This document shows, piece after piece, positions 33,686 to 42,671 of a stretch of 64,000 nucleotides of DNA. Each line of letters starts with the position of its first letter. Position 1 is the stretch's first letter. A model generated the notes under the pieces. The model searched no databases and was not told the origin of the DNA. It saw only the letters and a program-made list of their open reading frames with translations. The DNA is from Paracoccus lichenicola (GTDB taxonomy: Bacteria > Pseudomonadota > Alphaproteobacteria > Rhodobacterales > Rhodobacteraceae), in assembly GCF_009708075.1 (NCBI RefSeq), contig NZ_WMBT01000001.1, positions 124,001 through 188,000 of the forward strand, written 5' to 3'. A program made the translations under genes and the position numbers.

Positions 33686-35062
33686 TCAGAAGAAGTCGAT
33701 CGAGACCTGCAACAGGCGCTCGACCTCTGGCACGTCCTTGGTGAGGGCGAAGATCAGGATGATGTCGCCTTCCTCGATCCTTGTGTCGGGGGCGGGCTTC
33801 ACGATGCGGTCGCCCTTTTGCACCGCGCCGATCAGCACGCCTTCGGGAAACTCGATGTCGCGGATCGTGCGGCCGGATATGGGGGACGTGGACAGGGCCT
33901 GCGCCTCGATCACCTCGGCCTCGGCGTCGCCGATGGAATAGATGTCGCGCACCCGGCCATGGCGGACATGGCGCAGGATGGTGGACACGGTCGTGGCACG
34001 CGGGTTGATATAGGCGTCGATGTCCAGCACATCCATCAGGGACACCAGCGTGGGGTCGTTGATCAGCGCGATCGCCAGCTTGGCCCCCGCCTGCTTGGCG
34101 CGCACGGATGCGAGGATGTTGGTCTTGTCGTCGTCGGTCACGGCCAGCACGGCGTCGGCGGTGGGGACGGCCGCTTCCTCGAGCAGTTCGGCGGACAGGC
34201 CGTCGCCGTTCAGCACGATGGTCCGTTCCAGCCGGTCGGCGGCGTATTCCGCGCGGGCGCGGTCGCGTTCGATCAGCTTGGCGCGGATGCGGTCGGGCCG
34301 CGTCTCTAGCGCCTGCGCCACGGCAAGGCCCACGTTGCCCGCCCCGATGATGGCGATGCGTTCCTGCTTGAGCGGCGGCTTGCCGAAGATCTCCAGCGTG
34401 CGGCCCACGTCCTCGCGGTGGCTGAAGACATAGATCTGGTCGCGCGCGAACAACTGGTCGCCCGGTTCGGGCGCGAACAGCCGTCCCTGCCGGCGCACGC
34501 CCACGACGATGGCGCGCAGGGTGGAAAACAGGTCGTTCAGCTGCCGCAGGGGGGTGTTCAACGCGGGGCAATCATCCTCCAGCAGGATGCCCAGAAGCTG
34601 CACTTGGCCCCCCATGAAGGTTTCCACGTCAAAGGTCGATGGCGCGGACAGCCGTTGCAGGGCGGCGTTCGCGACCTCTCGTTCCGGGCTGATGACCACG
34701 TCGATGGGCAGGTTCGACGTGGTGTAGAGATCGGAATAGATCGCCTCGAGATAGGCGCTGCTGCGCAGGCGGGCGATCTTGCGGGGCACCTGGAAGATCG
34801 AATGGGCGACCTGGCAGGTGACCATGTTCACCTCGTCCGAATGGGTGGCGGCGATGATCAGGTCGGCGTCGCGCGCGCCCGCCTGGTCCAGCACGTCGGG
34901 ATGGCTGGCAAATCCGGTCACGCCCTGCACGTCCAGCGCATCGGTCGCGCGGCGGATCAGTTCGGCATTGTTGTCGATCACCGTCACATCGTTGCGTTCG
35001 CCCGACAGGTGCCGGGCGATCTGCCAGCCGACCTGGCCCGCGCCGCAGATGATGATCTTCAT
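33686..35062 (-). CDS. trkA: Trk potassium uptake regulatory subunit TrkA
   Basis: TrkA binds NAD(H) and nucleotides and gates TrkH from the cytoplasm. The 458-residue protein is the usual duplicated form: RCK N domain 1 from MKIIICGAGQVGWQIARHL, C domain 1 around AITHS to residue 220, RCK N domain 2 at RIAIIGAGNVGLAVAQAL (about 230), and a last C domain ending in DIILIFALTKDVPEVE. It lies between ntrX and trkH; this trkAH-after-ntrYX order is common in Alphaproteobacteria. Confidence 0.96.
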   Translation of the reverse strand: MKIIICGAGQVGWQIARHLSGERNDVTVIDNNAELIRRATDALDVQGVTGFASHPDVLDQAGARDADLIIAATHSDEVNMVTCQVAHSIFQVPRKIARLRSSAYLEAIYSDLYTTSNLPIDVVISPEREVANAALQRLSAPSTFDVETFMGGQVQLLGILLEDDCPALNTPLRQLNDLFSTLRAIVVGVRRQGRLFAPEPGDQLFARDQIYVFSHREDVGRTLEIFGKPPLKQERIAIIGAGNVGLAVAQALETRPDRIRAKLIERDRARAEYAADRLERTIVLNGDGLSAELLEEAAVPTADAVLAVTDDDKTNILASVRAKQAGAKLAIALINDPTLVSLMDVLDIDAYINPRATTVSTILRHVRHGRVRDIYSIGDAEAEVIEAQALSTSPISGRTIRDIEFPEGVLIGAVQKGDRIVKPAPDTRIEEGDIILIFALTKDVPEVERLLQVSIDFF

Positions 35063-35132
35063 GGCCGTTCCCTTGCCGCAGGCTTTTGCGTCACTCTCTG
35101 CCTATGCCGCCGGTTCGCGGGGTGCAACCGTC

Positions 35133-36524
35133 CTACTTGCCCATCAGCAATTCGTCCTCGGCCCGCATCCCGCCGACCACGCCCAGCGATTTCAGCTTGC
35201 GGTGCAGGGCGCTGCGCTCCATCCCCACGAATTGCGCGGTGCGGCTGATGTTGCCGCCAAAGCGGTTGATCTGGGCCACAAGGTATTCGCGCTCGAACAT
35301 CTCGCGCGCTTCGCGCAGGGCCATGGCGGTGATCTGCGGGCCGAGGCTGAGCGCGTCGCTGTTGTCCGGGGTGGCACCCTGGGGTTCCAGCTCGGTGGGC
35401 TGGATGGGACCGCTTTCCTCGGCCAGGATCAGCACGCGCTCGATCACGTTGCGCAACTGGCGGATGTTGCCGGGCCAGCGCATGGATTGCAGCGCGGCCA
35501 CGGTTTCCTCGGGCAGGTCGCGCGGGGTCAGCCCCTGGGTCTTGTGGAACCCGTCGATGAAATGGCGCGCCAGGAGGGCGATGTCGTCGCGCCGTTCCGC
35601 CAGCGAGGGCACCGCCACGGGGACCACGTTCAGTCGGTCATACAGTTCCTGCCGGAACCGGCCCGCCGCGATTTCCGCGGGCAGGTCGCGGTTGGTGGAC
35701 GAGATCACGCGCAGATCGACCCGCACCCGGTCCGCCCCCCCGGCCCGCACGAACTGCTGTTCGGTCAGCACGCGCAGGATTTTCGGCTGCGTTCCCATGG
35801 GCATGTCGCCCACCTCGTCGAAATAGATCACGCCGCCATGGGCCTGTTCCAGCAATCCCGGCTCGATCCCGCGTTCCGGGGTTTCGCGGCCGAACAGCAC
35901 CTCCTCCATCCGTTCCGGCTCGATGGCGGCGCAGGGGACGGTGATGAACGGGGCAGAGGCGCGCGGGCTGTGGGCGTGGATATAGCGGGCGGCCATTTCC
36001 TTGCCGGTGCCCGGCTCGCCCGACAGCATCACGCGGCCGTTGGATTTCGCCACCTTGTCCAGGGCGTCGCGCAGCCGCTTGAAGGCCACGGAATGGCCCA
36101 GCATTTCGGCCGAGCGGTCGCCGCCCCGGCGTAGGGTGCTGTTTTCCCGGCGCAGGCGGCTGGCTTCCATCGCGCGGTTCACCACCACCATCAGCTGGTC
36201 GATGTTGAAGGGCTTCTCGATGAAGTCGTAGGCGCCCTGCTTGATCGCCGCCACCGCGATCTCGATGTTGCCGTGGCCGGAGATGATGATCACGGGCACG
36301 TCCGGGTTGTTGCGCTTGACCTGCTTGAGGATGTCGATCCCGTCCATCCGGCTGTCCTTCAGCCAGATGTCCAGGACCATCAGCGCAGGCGGGCGGTCGT
36401 TCAGCGCCGCCAGCGCCTCGTCCGAGTTCGCGGCAAGGCGCGTCTCGAACCCCTCGTCCTTCAGGATATCCGCGACCAGTTCGCGGATATCGCGTTCGTC
36501 GTCAACGATCAGGATATCGCTCAT
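35133..36524 (-). CDS. ntrX: Nitrogen assimilation response regulator NtrX
   Basis: The 463-residue protein has a receiver domain (DILIVDDERDIRELV, phospho-Asp in LMVLDIWLKDS near residue 53), an AAA+ domain (Walker A SGEPGTGKE, Walker B GGVIYFDEVGDMP) and a C-terminal Fis-type helix-turn-helix (ISRTAQFVGMERSALHRKLK). The sigma-54 contact loop GAFTGA is missing: FGRETPERGIEPG stands in its place, so it probably does not act as a classic sigma-54 activator. It is the partner of NtrY and overlaps it by four bases. Confidence 0.95.
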   Translation of the reverse strand: MSDILIVDDERDIRELVADILKDEGFETRLAANSDEALAALNDRPPALMVLDIWLKDSRMDGIDILKQVKRNNPDVPVIIISGHGNIEIAVAAIKQGAYDFIEKPFNIDQLMVVVNRAMEASRLRRENSTLRRGGDRSAEMLGHSVAFKRLRDALDKVAKSNGRVMLSGEPGTGKEMAARYIHAHSPRASAPFITVPCAAIEPERMEEVLFGRETPERGIEPGLLEQAHGGVIYFDEVGDMPMGTQPKILRVLTEQQFVRAGGADRVRVDLRVISSTNRDLPAEIAAGRFRQELYDRLNVVPVAVPSLAERRDDIALLARHFIDGFHKTQGLTPRDLPEETVAALQSMRWPGNIRQLRNVIERVLILAEESGPIQPTELEPQGATPDNSDALSLGPQITAMALREAREMFEREYLVAQINRFGGNISRTAQFVGMERSALHRKLKSLGVVGGMRAEDELLMGK

Positions 36525-38785
36525 ATCGGTGCTGCCTCATCTTCTTTTGTTTTTGTCTTGCGTTGCGCGCCGCGCATGGGATGGCGTTCCCGCGGCAGAC
36601 GGATTTCGGCCACGGCCCCCTGCCCGTCGGGCCGGTCCGACAGGGACAGGCTGCCGCCGTGTTCCTCGACGATCTTCTTGACGATGGGCAGGCCCAGGCC
36701 GGTGCCGCCGGTCTTCATGGTCACGTAAGGCTCGAACAGGCGGGACCGGTCGGCGGGCAGGCCGGGACCGTTGTCGGTGATGCGGATCGTCACCGCGTCG
36801 TGATCGGCCTGCATCAGGACCGCGATCCGGGGCGCCCAGCCTTCGGGCGGGTTTTCCCGCCGTTCCTCGACGGCTTCGCCCGCGTTCTTCAGAAGGTTCG
36901 TGAAGGCCTGCCGCAGCATCCCGGCATCGCAATCGACGATCACCGGCCCGGCGGGGATTTGCGTCGTCAATGCCCCCTTCAGCGCGTCCTGTTGCAGCAG
37001 CGTGACCTCACGCAGCAGGGCGGCCAGGTCGGTTTCGGCGCGGTCGGGTTCGGGCATCCGGGCAAAGCGGCTGAATTCGTCCACGATCCGGCGCAGGTCG
37101 GCGGTCTGGCGGATGATCACGTCGGTGTATTGGTCGAGCGACGCCTTGTCCTCGGGCGATGCCAGCTTGCCGAACTTGCGGCGCAGGCGTTCGGCGGACA
37201 GCTGGATGGGGGTCAGCGGGTTCTTGATCTCGTGCGCCACGCGCCGCGCCACGTCGCCCCAGGCGGCCATGCGCTGCGCGGTCACAAGCTCGGTCACGTC
37301 ATCGAAGGCCACCACATAGCCTTCCAGGTCGCCATCGGTGCCGCGCCGGACGGCCATGCGCACCAGCAGGCTTTCGACGCGCCCTTCGCGCATCAGGCGC
37401 ACCTCGTCCTGCACGGTTTCGGCAACGGATGCCGACAGGCGGTCGAACAGGGGGCCGAATTCCGGCACCGCCTCGGACAGCAGGGCGTCGATGTCGCGCT
37501 TGGGGTCCAGGCCCAGCAGGCGGCTGGCGGACCTGTTCACGAAGTCGATCTCGCCCGCCGCGTCCAGCCCGATCACGCCCGAGGTGACGGAGGACAGCAC
37601 GTTGTCGAACAGCCGGCGCTGTTCGTCGCTGACGCGATAGCTGTCGATCAGTTCGGCCCGTTGCGCCTTGAGCTGCCGGGTCATGCGGTTGAAGGACTGG
37701 CCCAGCGTCTGGATTTCGTCCCCCGTGTCGGGTTCGGGCACCTGCACGTCCAGGTTCCCGTGCCCTACCTGTTCGCTGGCAAGCGCCAGCAGCCCGATCG
37801 GCCGCGACAGGCGCGAGGCGAACCACAGGCCCAGCAGCACGGCGGCGGCCACCAGCAGCAGCGCGAAAGCCAGATACACCAGCGAGAATTCGAACAGCAC
37901 CTGGCTGCGCGTCTGTTCCAGCTGGCGATAGCTGCCGACGGTCGCGCGGGTGTCGTCCACCAGGCCCAGCAGGTTGCCGTCCACGTCGCGCGTCACGTAC
38001 AGGTAACGGTCGGCCAGCGGCGGCAGCGCCACCAGGGCGCGGAATTCGTTGTTCTGCCAATCCTCGATCAGCACGACGCCTTCGGATTGCGCGCGGTCCA
38101 GGTCGCCGCTGGCCGGGGCCTCGTACCAGAACAGATAGGACCGCTCGCCCCGGGCGCGGATTTCCCCGGTGCCGTTGATGACATAGGCCTCGCGCAGGCC
38201 CCGCTGGATCAGCGCCTGGCCCTGGACCAGAAGCTGGCGCATTTCCCCGTCCGCGATCATCGGGTTGGCGCGTCCTGCCTGGGTCAGGATGCTGGCCAGG
38301 GCGGTCGCATCCTCGGTCAGGTCGCGGCGGTGTTCCTCCTGGTAGGCCTCGGCCGCGGCTTGCGAGGTGGTGACGACCTGCTGCACCCGGCCCGAAAACC
38401 AGCCTTCAAGCCCGATATTGACCAGGAACCCCGCGAACAGCGCGACCAGCACCGTGGGCACCAGGGCGAGGCCGGCAAAGATCAGCACAAGGCGCGCGTG
38501 CAGGCGCGATCCGGCGGCGGTCTTGCGCCGGGCGGTGATCAGGCGCGCCATGCGCAGCACGATGATCCCGATCAGCACGATCAGATAGGCCAGATCCAGA
38601 AGCAGGATCAGCCGCAACATGCGGCTTTCGGCGCCCTGGGCCAGCGGGCCAAGCACCGTCATCGTCGCGCCCGCCAGCAGGACGCCGACGATCAGCACAC
38701 CCGCCGTCATGGCGCTGCGCCAGTGACGCGGCAGCTTGATCCTTGCGAGCCTGTCCCAGCTCAGCCCTGATGCGGCGCCTGCCAT
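36521..38785 (-). CDS. ntrY: Nitrogen regulation sensor histidine kinase NtrY
   Basis: NtrY is a membrane sensor kinase for NtrX, linked to nitrogen and redox control. The 754-residue protein has N-terminal membrane helices (two to three before residue 110 and one near 310), a large periplasmic sensor region, HAMP (SRLSRPIGLLALASEQVGHG), a PAS domain (VTSGVIGLDAAGEIDFVNRS), HisKA with VAHEIKNPLTPIQLSAERLR and HATPase with NLLKNAGEAVEE and GTGLGLPIVKKI. The ATG at 38785 is chosen over a GTG three codons upstream. It starts 72 bases after ntrC. Confidence 0.95.
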   Translation of the reverse strand: MAGAASGLSWDRLARIKLPRHWRSAMTAGVLIVGVLLAGATMTVLGPLAQGAESRMLRLILLLDLAYLIVLIGIIVLRMARLITARRKTAAGSRLHARLVLIFAGLALVPTVLVALFAGFLVNIGLEGWFSGRVQQVVTTSQAAAEAYQEEHRRDLTEDATALASILTQAGRANPMIADGEMRQLLVQGQALIQRGLREAYVINGTGEIRARGERSYLFWYEAPASGDLDRAQSEGVVLIEDWQNNEFRALVALPPLADRYLYVTRDVDGNLLGLVDDTRATVGSYRQLEQTRSQVLFEFSLVYLAFALLLVAAAVLLGLWFASRLSRPIGLLALASEQVGHGNLDVQVPEPDTGDEIQTLGQSFNRMTRQLKAQRAELIDSYRVSDEQRRLFDNVLSSVTSGVIGLDAAGEIDFVNRSASRLLGLDPKRDIDALLSEAVPEFGPLFDRLSASVAETVQDEVRLMREGRVESLLVRMAVRRGTDGDLEGYVVAFDDVTELVTAQRMAAWGDVARRVAHEIKNPLTPIQLSAERLRRKFGKLASPEDKASLDQYTDVIIRQTADLRRIVDEFSRFARMPEPDRAETDLAALLREVTLLQQDALKGALTTQIPAGPVIVDCDAGMLRQAFTNLLKNAGEAVEERRENPPEGWAPRIAVLMQADHDAVTIRITDNGPGLPADRSRLFEPYVTMKTGGTGLGLPIVKKIVEEHGGSLSLSDRPDGQGAVAEIRLPRERHPMRGAQRKTKTKEDEAAPI

Positions 38786-38857
38786 AGCCCCCACTTGCCG
38801 TCTTTCGCGGCTTTCCGTTGCAGCGCCGATACGGTGGCCCTGCCCCCTGTGGCGGTT

Positions 38858-40315
38858 TTACATCAGTTTGCGGCGCCGTGTCACCTCGATATTCAGCTCG
38901 GTCAGCTTCTTGCGCAGGGTATTGCGGTTTATCCCCAGAAGATCGGCGCATCTCAGCTGGTTGCCGCCCGTGGCGTCCAGCGCAACCTGAAGCAGAGGTC
39001 GTTCGATTTCCCGCAAGATGCGGTCGTAAAGCCCGGGGGGCGGCAGGCTGTCGCCGTGCAGGTCGAAATAGCGTTGCAGATGCGCCTCGACCGAATCCGA
39101 CAGGGGACCGTTACCGCCGCCAAGCTGATAGGGCGCGGACAGGGCATTGTCGCTGGCGGGCGCTGCCACCGGCATCGGCATGGCGGCGATGGGCGCCGCG
39201 CGGGTGCCGCCCTGCTGGCTCAGCGCCTCGCGCATTTCCGGGGCGGTGATGGCGGCGCCGCTGGCGGTCAGGGCCAGGCGGCGCATCATGTTTTCCAGCT
39301 CGCGCACGTTGCCGGGAAAGGCATGGGCGCGCAAAAGCCCCGCCGCGTCGTCGCCGAGCGTCCGGTCCGGCAGCCCTTGCGTGGCCGCGCGGGCCAGCAG
39401 GTGGTTGGCAAGCGGCAGGATGTCATCGACCCGCGCGCGCAGCGGTGGCACCGTGACCGTGACGCCGGCCAGCCGGTAATACAGATCCGACCGCAGCCGC
39501 CCCGCCGCCACGTCGGCCTGGGGATCGGGACCGGTGGTCGCCACGATGCGCGGGGCCATGGCGCGGTCGGGACCGCTTTCCAGCGATTCGATCAGGCCGA
39601 TCAGCCGGGCCTGGGCAGCGGGATCGAAGCCCGCCGGGTTCTCGATGATGATCGTGCCGCCGCGCGCCTTGTCCGCCGCACGGGTGATCGCCTCCTCGGT
39701 GGCATCGGCCGAGGTCAGGATCGCGATGCCGTTGTCGCGCCGGTCCGACAGGTCGTGAAAGGACCGCGCGATGGTGGTCTTGCCGACGCCCGGTTCACCC
39801 GCGATCAGCACCGGCAGGTCGGCGTTCAGGACGCGGGCCACCATGCGGAACAGCGCCTGCATCGCGGGCGCATGGCCGATCAGCGGCATGGCGGGGTCCG
39901 CCGCGGGCCGCACCGCCGGGATGATGTCGGGCACCGGGTCGGACTTGCGCGGGCGGCGCGACAGGGCCTGGTTGGCCTTGGTCATCAGATCCGGCAGGTC
40001 GAAGGGCTTGGGCAGGTATTCGAAGGCCTCGGCCTCGGTCGCGCGGATGGCCGTGACGATGGTGTTCTGGGCGGAAATCACGATGACGGGCAGGTCGGGC
40101 CGCGCCTCGCGGATGGCGGGGATGCGGTCGATGCCGTTGCCGTCGGGCATCATCACGTCGGTGATGACCAGGTCGCCGCGCCCTTCCTCGACCCATTTCG
40201 ACAGCTGCGCCAGGCTGCCCGTGGCATGGACCCGGCAACCCGCGCGGGTCAGCGCCTGTGTCAGCACCGTGCGGATGGTGCGGTCGTCGTCGGCGATCAG
40301 AACGGTTCCGTCCAT
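38858..40315 (-). CDS. ntrC: Nitrogen regulator NtrC, lacking the GAFTGA loop
   Basis: The 485-residue protein has a receiver domain (VLIADDDRTIRTVL, phospho-Asp in VITDVMMPDGNG), an AAA+ domain with Walker A GEPGVGKTT and a Fis-type C-terminus (GNQLRCADLLGINRNTLRKKL). The stretch between the Walker motifs is shortened (ADATEEAITRAADKARGG) and has no GAFTGA. The Walker B region is IIIENPAG, where Asp is absent. The same loss is known for Rhodobacter capsulatus NtrC, which activates sigma-70 promoters, so that mode is inferred here. It follows ntrB by 13 bases. Confidence 0.95.
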   Translation of the reverse strand: MDGTVLIADDDRTIRTVLTQALTRAGCRVHATGSLAQLSKWVEEGRGDLVITDVMMPDGNGIDRIPAIREARPDLPVIVISAQNTIVTAIRATEAEAFEYLPKPFDLPDLMTKANQALSRRPRKSDPVPDIIPAVRPAADPAMPLIGHAPAMQALFRMVARVLNADLPVLIAGEPGVGKTTIARSFHDLSDRRDNGIAILTSADATEEAITRAADKARGGTIIIENPAGFDPAAQARLIGLIESLESGPDRAMAPRIVATTGPDPQADVAAGRLRSDLYYRLAGVTVTVPPLRARVDDILPLANHLLARAATQGLPDRTLGDDAAGLLRAHAFPGNVRELENMMRRLALTASGAAITAPEMREALSQQGGTRAAPIAAMPMPVAAPASDNALSAPYQLGGGNGPLSDSVEAHLQRYFDLHGDSLPPPGLYDRILREIERPLLQVALDATGGNQLRCADLLGINRNTLRKKLTELNIEVTRRRKLM

Positions 40316-40328
40316 GGCGTCGGTCCCC

Positions 40329-41447
40329 TTATGCCTTTGGCAGTGAGATGCGGAAAACGGTGCGGCCAGGGCGCGAGTCCACGCGGATCAGCGCGCCATG
40401 GTCGGTGATGATCTTGCTGACAAGCGCCAGCCCCAGGCCGGTGCCGTTCTCGCGCCCCGACACGAACGGCTCGAAGATCTGGTCGGCGATGGCAGGCGGC
40501 AGGCCCGGGCCGTTGTCCTCGATCTCGATCTGGAGGGGCAAGGGCCGGCCGGTCGGGTCGGTTTCGTCCGGCGGCAGGCGCAGGGTGTGGTCATAGAAGC
40601 TGCGCAGCCGGATCGCGGGGCGGTCGGTGTCCTTCAGCGCCTCGGCGGCGTTCTTGACCAGGTTCAGGCAGACCTGGGTCAGCTGGTCGGCATCGGCCAG
40701 GGCATCGGGCAGCGAGGGGTCGTATTCCGCGACGATGCCGATTTTCTTGGCGAACCCCACGGCGGCCGACCGGCGGACCTTTTCCAGCACGTCATGGACG
40801 TTGATCGCCCGCAGGTTCGGGGCCGATGTGTCGCCGAAGCGTTCCACCTGTTCCAAGAGCGACACGATGCGTTTCGATTCGCTGACGATCATCTCGGCCA
40901 TCTCGCGGTCCTCGGGGGATGCGTTCATGCCGATCAGCTGCGCCGCGCCCCGGATGCCTGCCAGGGGGTTCTTGATCTCGTGCGCCAGCATCTCGGCCAT
41001 GCCGATGGCGCTGCGGGCGGCGGTACGCACGGCGCGGTTCTGCGATTGCAGCCCGGCCTCGTCCTGGGGAACCAGCAACAGCGTGACGCCGCCTCCCAAT
41101 TCGCCCGCAGGCCCGGCATGGACCAGGGCGCGGCGTTCCTGATGGCCGCCCGCGCGGTCGCCGATCTCGAACCGGACATTGGGTTGATACAGGGGTTCGT
41201 CACCCTGGACGACGCGGAAGACCAGCGGCGACAAGGACGGGTGGATGCGCAGCCGCGTGCCCATCTCGTCCCCGTCAAGCGTCCGGCCCAGGGTCGAGTT
41301 GCGGGACATGTTCAGCCAGACTTCCGCCGCATCGTTCATCGCGGTGACGCGGCCCTGTTCATCCAGGACCAGGGCAGGCAGCGGCAGGGCGTCCCAGCCG
41401 GGACCGGGATCGACCTCCTCGAAACCGGCAGGGCTGCGTCGCGTCAT
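40329..41447 (-). CDS. ntrB: Nitrogen regulation sensor kinase NtrB
   Basis: NtrB is the soluble kinase/phosphatase for NtrC, governed by PII. The 372-residue protein has a PAS domain (LPALVLDEQGRVTAMNDAAEVWLN), HisKA with MLAHEIKNPLAGIRGAAQLI (phospho-His near 159), N-box CLNLVKNAAEALKD and G-boxes IEDNGPGLP and GTGLGLALVSKI. It starts inside the end of dusB (four-base overlap), the standard nifR3-ntrB coupling. Confidence 0.96.
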   Translation of the reverse strand: MTRRSPAGFEEVDPGPGWDALPLPALVLDEQGRVTAMNDAAEVWLNMSRNSTLGRTLDGDEMGTRLRIHPSLSPLVFRVVQGDEPLYQPNVRFEIGDRAGGHQERRALVHAGPAGELGGGVTLLLVPQDEAGLQSQNRAVRTAARSAIGMAEMLAHEIKNPLAGIRGAAQLIGMNASPEDREMAEMIVSESKRIVSLLEQVERFGDTSAPNLRAINVHDVLEKVRRSAAVGFAKKIGIVAEYDPSLPDALADADQLTQVCLNLVKNAAEALKDTDRPAIRLRSFYDHTLRLPPDETDPTGRPLPLQIEIEDNGPGLPPAIADQIFEPFVSGRENGTGLGLALVSKIITDHGALIRVDSRPGRTVFRISLPKA

Positions 41448-42442
41448 GCGGCCACCCGCGCATCGGCAAAAGCCAGGCGGATCAGGGCCAGCGCCGCCGC
41501 CGGGCTGTCCGCGCGCAGCATCCGGTCCCGCAGGGGCGCGCCGTTCGCATCGGCATACCAGCCCAGATGCTTGCGCGCGACGCGCAGGCCCAGCTCAAGG
41601 CCGTAGAAATCCAGGATGTACTCGTAATGCTCGGCCACGGCATCGGCCAGGGCATCGCCTTGCGGCACATCGGGGGCGGGCGCGCCCATCAGGTCATGCG
41701 CGATCTGCGCCAGCCGCCAGGGGGCACCCTGCGCGCCGCGCCCGACCATCACCGCTTCCGCACCGGACGCCGCCAGCGCCGCACGGGCGGACGCCGCGTC
41801 CACCACATCGCCATTGGCGACCAGCGGCGGACGGCCCGGCAGGTTCGCCACCGCGCGGATGCGCGCCCAATCGGCCTGCCCCTTGTAGAACTGTGCCCGC
41901 GTCCGGCCATGCACGGTCAGCATCCCCACGCCCGCATCCGCGGCGCGCCGGGCCAGGTCGGCGGCGTTCAGGCAATCCTCGTCCCAGCCAAGCCGCATCT
42001 TCAGCGTGACGGGCACGGATACCGCGCCCACCACCGCGTCGATCAGCGTCAGCGCGTGGTCCAGATCCCGCATCAGCGCCGCGCCCGACAGCCCGCCCGT
42101 CACCTTTCTGGCCGGACAGCCCATGTTGATGTCGATGATGCGCGCGCCCATGTCCTCGACGATGCGGGCGGTTTCGGCCATCGCCCCGGCCTCTCGCCCC
42201 GCGATCTGCACGCTGACGGGCAGCGCGCCTTCGGTCAGGGCCTTGGCCCGGACGGCGGCGCGGGTGGACGGGCGCGGCGTCACCATCTCGGTCGAGGCGA
42301 CCATTTCGCTGACCATCAGCCCCGCGCCGTACCGCGCAACGGCACGGCGAAACGGCAGATCGGTGATTCCCGCCATGGGCGCAAGAAACACCGGCGGGCC
42401 AAGCCGCGTGTCGCCAAGAATGATCGGGTCGCCGAATTGCAT
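41444..42442 (-). CDS. dusB: tRNA-dihydrouridine synthase, NifR3/DusB type
   Basis: DusB reduces uridine to dihydrouridine in the tRNA D-loop using FMN and NADPH. The 332-residue protein shows the TIM-barrel family motifs: FLAPMAGITDLPFRR, SVQIAGREAG, IDINMGCPARKV with the catalytic Cys near residue 100, KMRLGWDEDCLNA, TVHGRTRAQFYKG and ANGDVVD. The ATG at 42442 (AGGAACAGG upstream) is chosen; the longer in-frame start lacks family resemblance. It heads the nifR3-ntrBC-ntrYX block. Confidence 0.96.
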   Translation of the reverse strand: MQFGDPIILGDTRLGPPVFLAPMAGITDLPFRRAVARYGAGLMVSEMVASTEMVTPRPSTRAAVRAKALTEGALPVSVQIAGREAGAMAETARIVEDMGARIIDINMGCPARKVTGGLSGAALMRDLDHALTLIDAVVGAVSVPVTLKMRLGWDEDCLNAADLARRAADAGVGMLTVHGRTRAQFYKGQADWARIRAVANLPGRPPLVANGDVVDAASARAALAASGAEAVMVGRGAQGAPWRLAQIAHDLMGAPAPDVPQGDALADAVAEHYEYILDFYGLELGLRVARKHLGWYADANGAPLRDRMLRADSPAAALALIRLAFADARVAA

Positions 42443-42519
42443 AACCTGTTCCTTCATCCTGCCCGCCGCCAGCCGCAAGGTCGTGCGCGGCGGGCCATCG
42501 TGCCGCTTGTTTGACCATC

Positions 42520-42531
42520 TGCAATATTGCA
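42520..42531. promoter_or_regulatory. Perfect 12-base palindrome upstream of dusB and sdaA
   Basis: TGCAATATTGCA lies in the 229-base divergent spacer between dusB and sdaA, 78 bases from the dusB start. The sequence around it is AT-rich. It is a plausible operator for the nitrogen block or for sdaA. It does not match the published NtrC consensus exactly. Confidence 0.35.
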
Positions 42532-42671
42532 CATAAAACAGGCACATTGCCCATCATTAAGGCAGACAATTTGCGGTGCCCGTGTCGCCAAGATCCCGCA
42601 AGCCTGCCGCAATCGGAATGGCCTTTGGCCGGGCAGATGCTTAGATGAAAGCCAAAATACAAGGGGGACAC

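Noticed and set aside
31485..34571. A 1028-codon open frame across hflX, hfq, trkH and trkA
   Set aside because: It crosses four well-supported genes on the same strand in another frame, with no recognisable domain.
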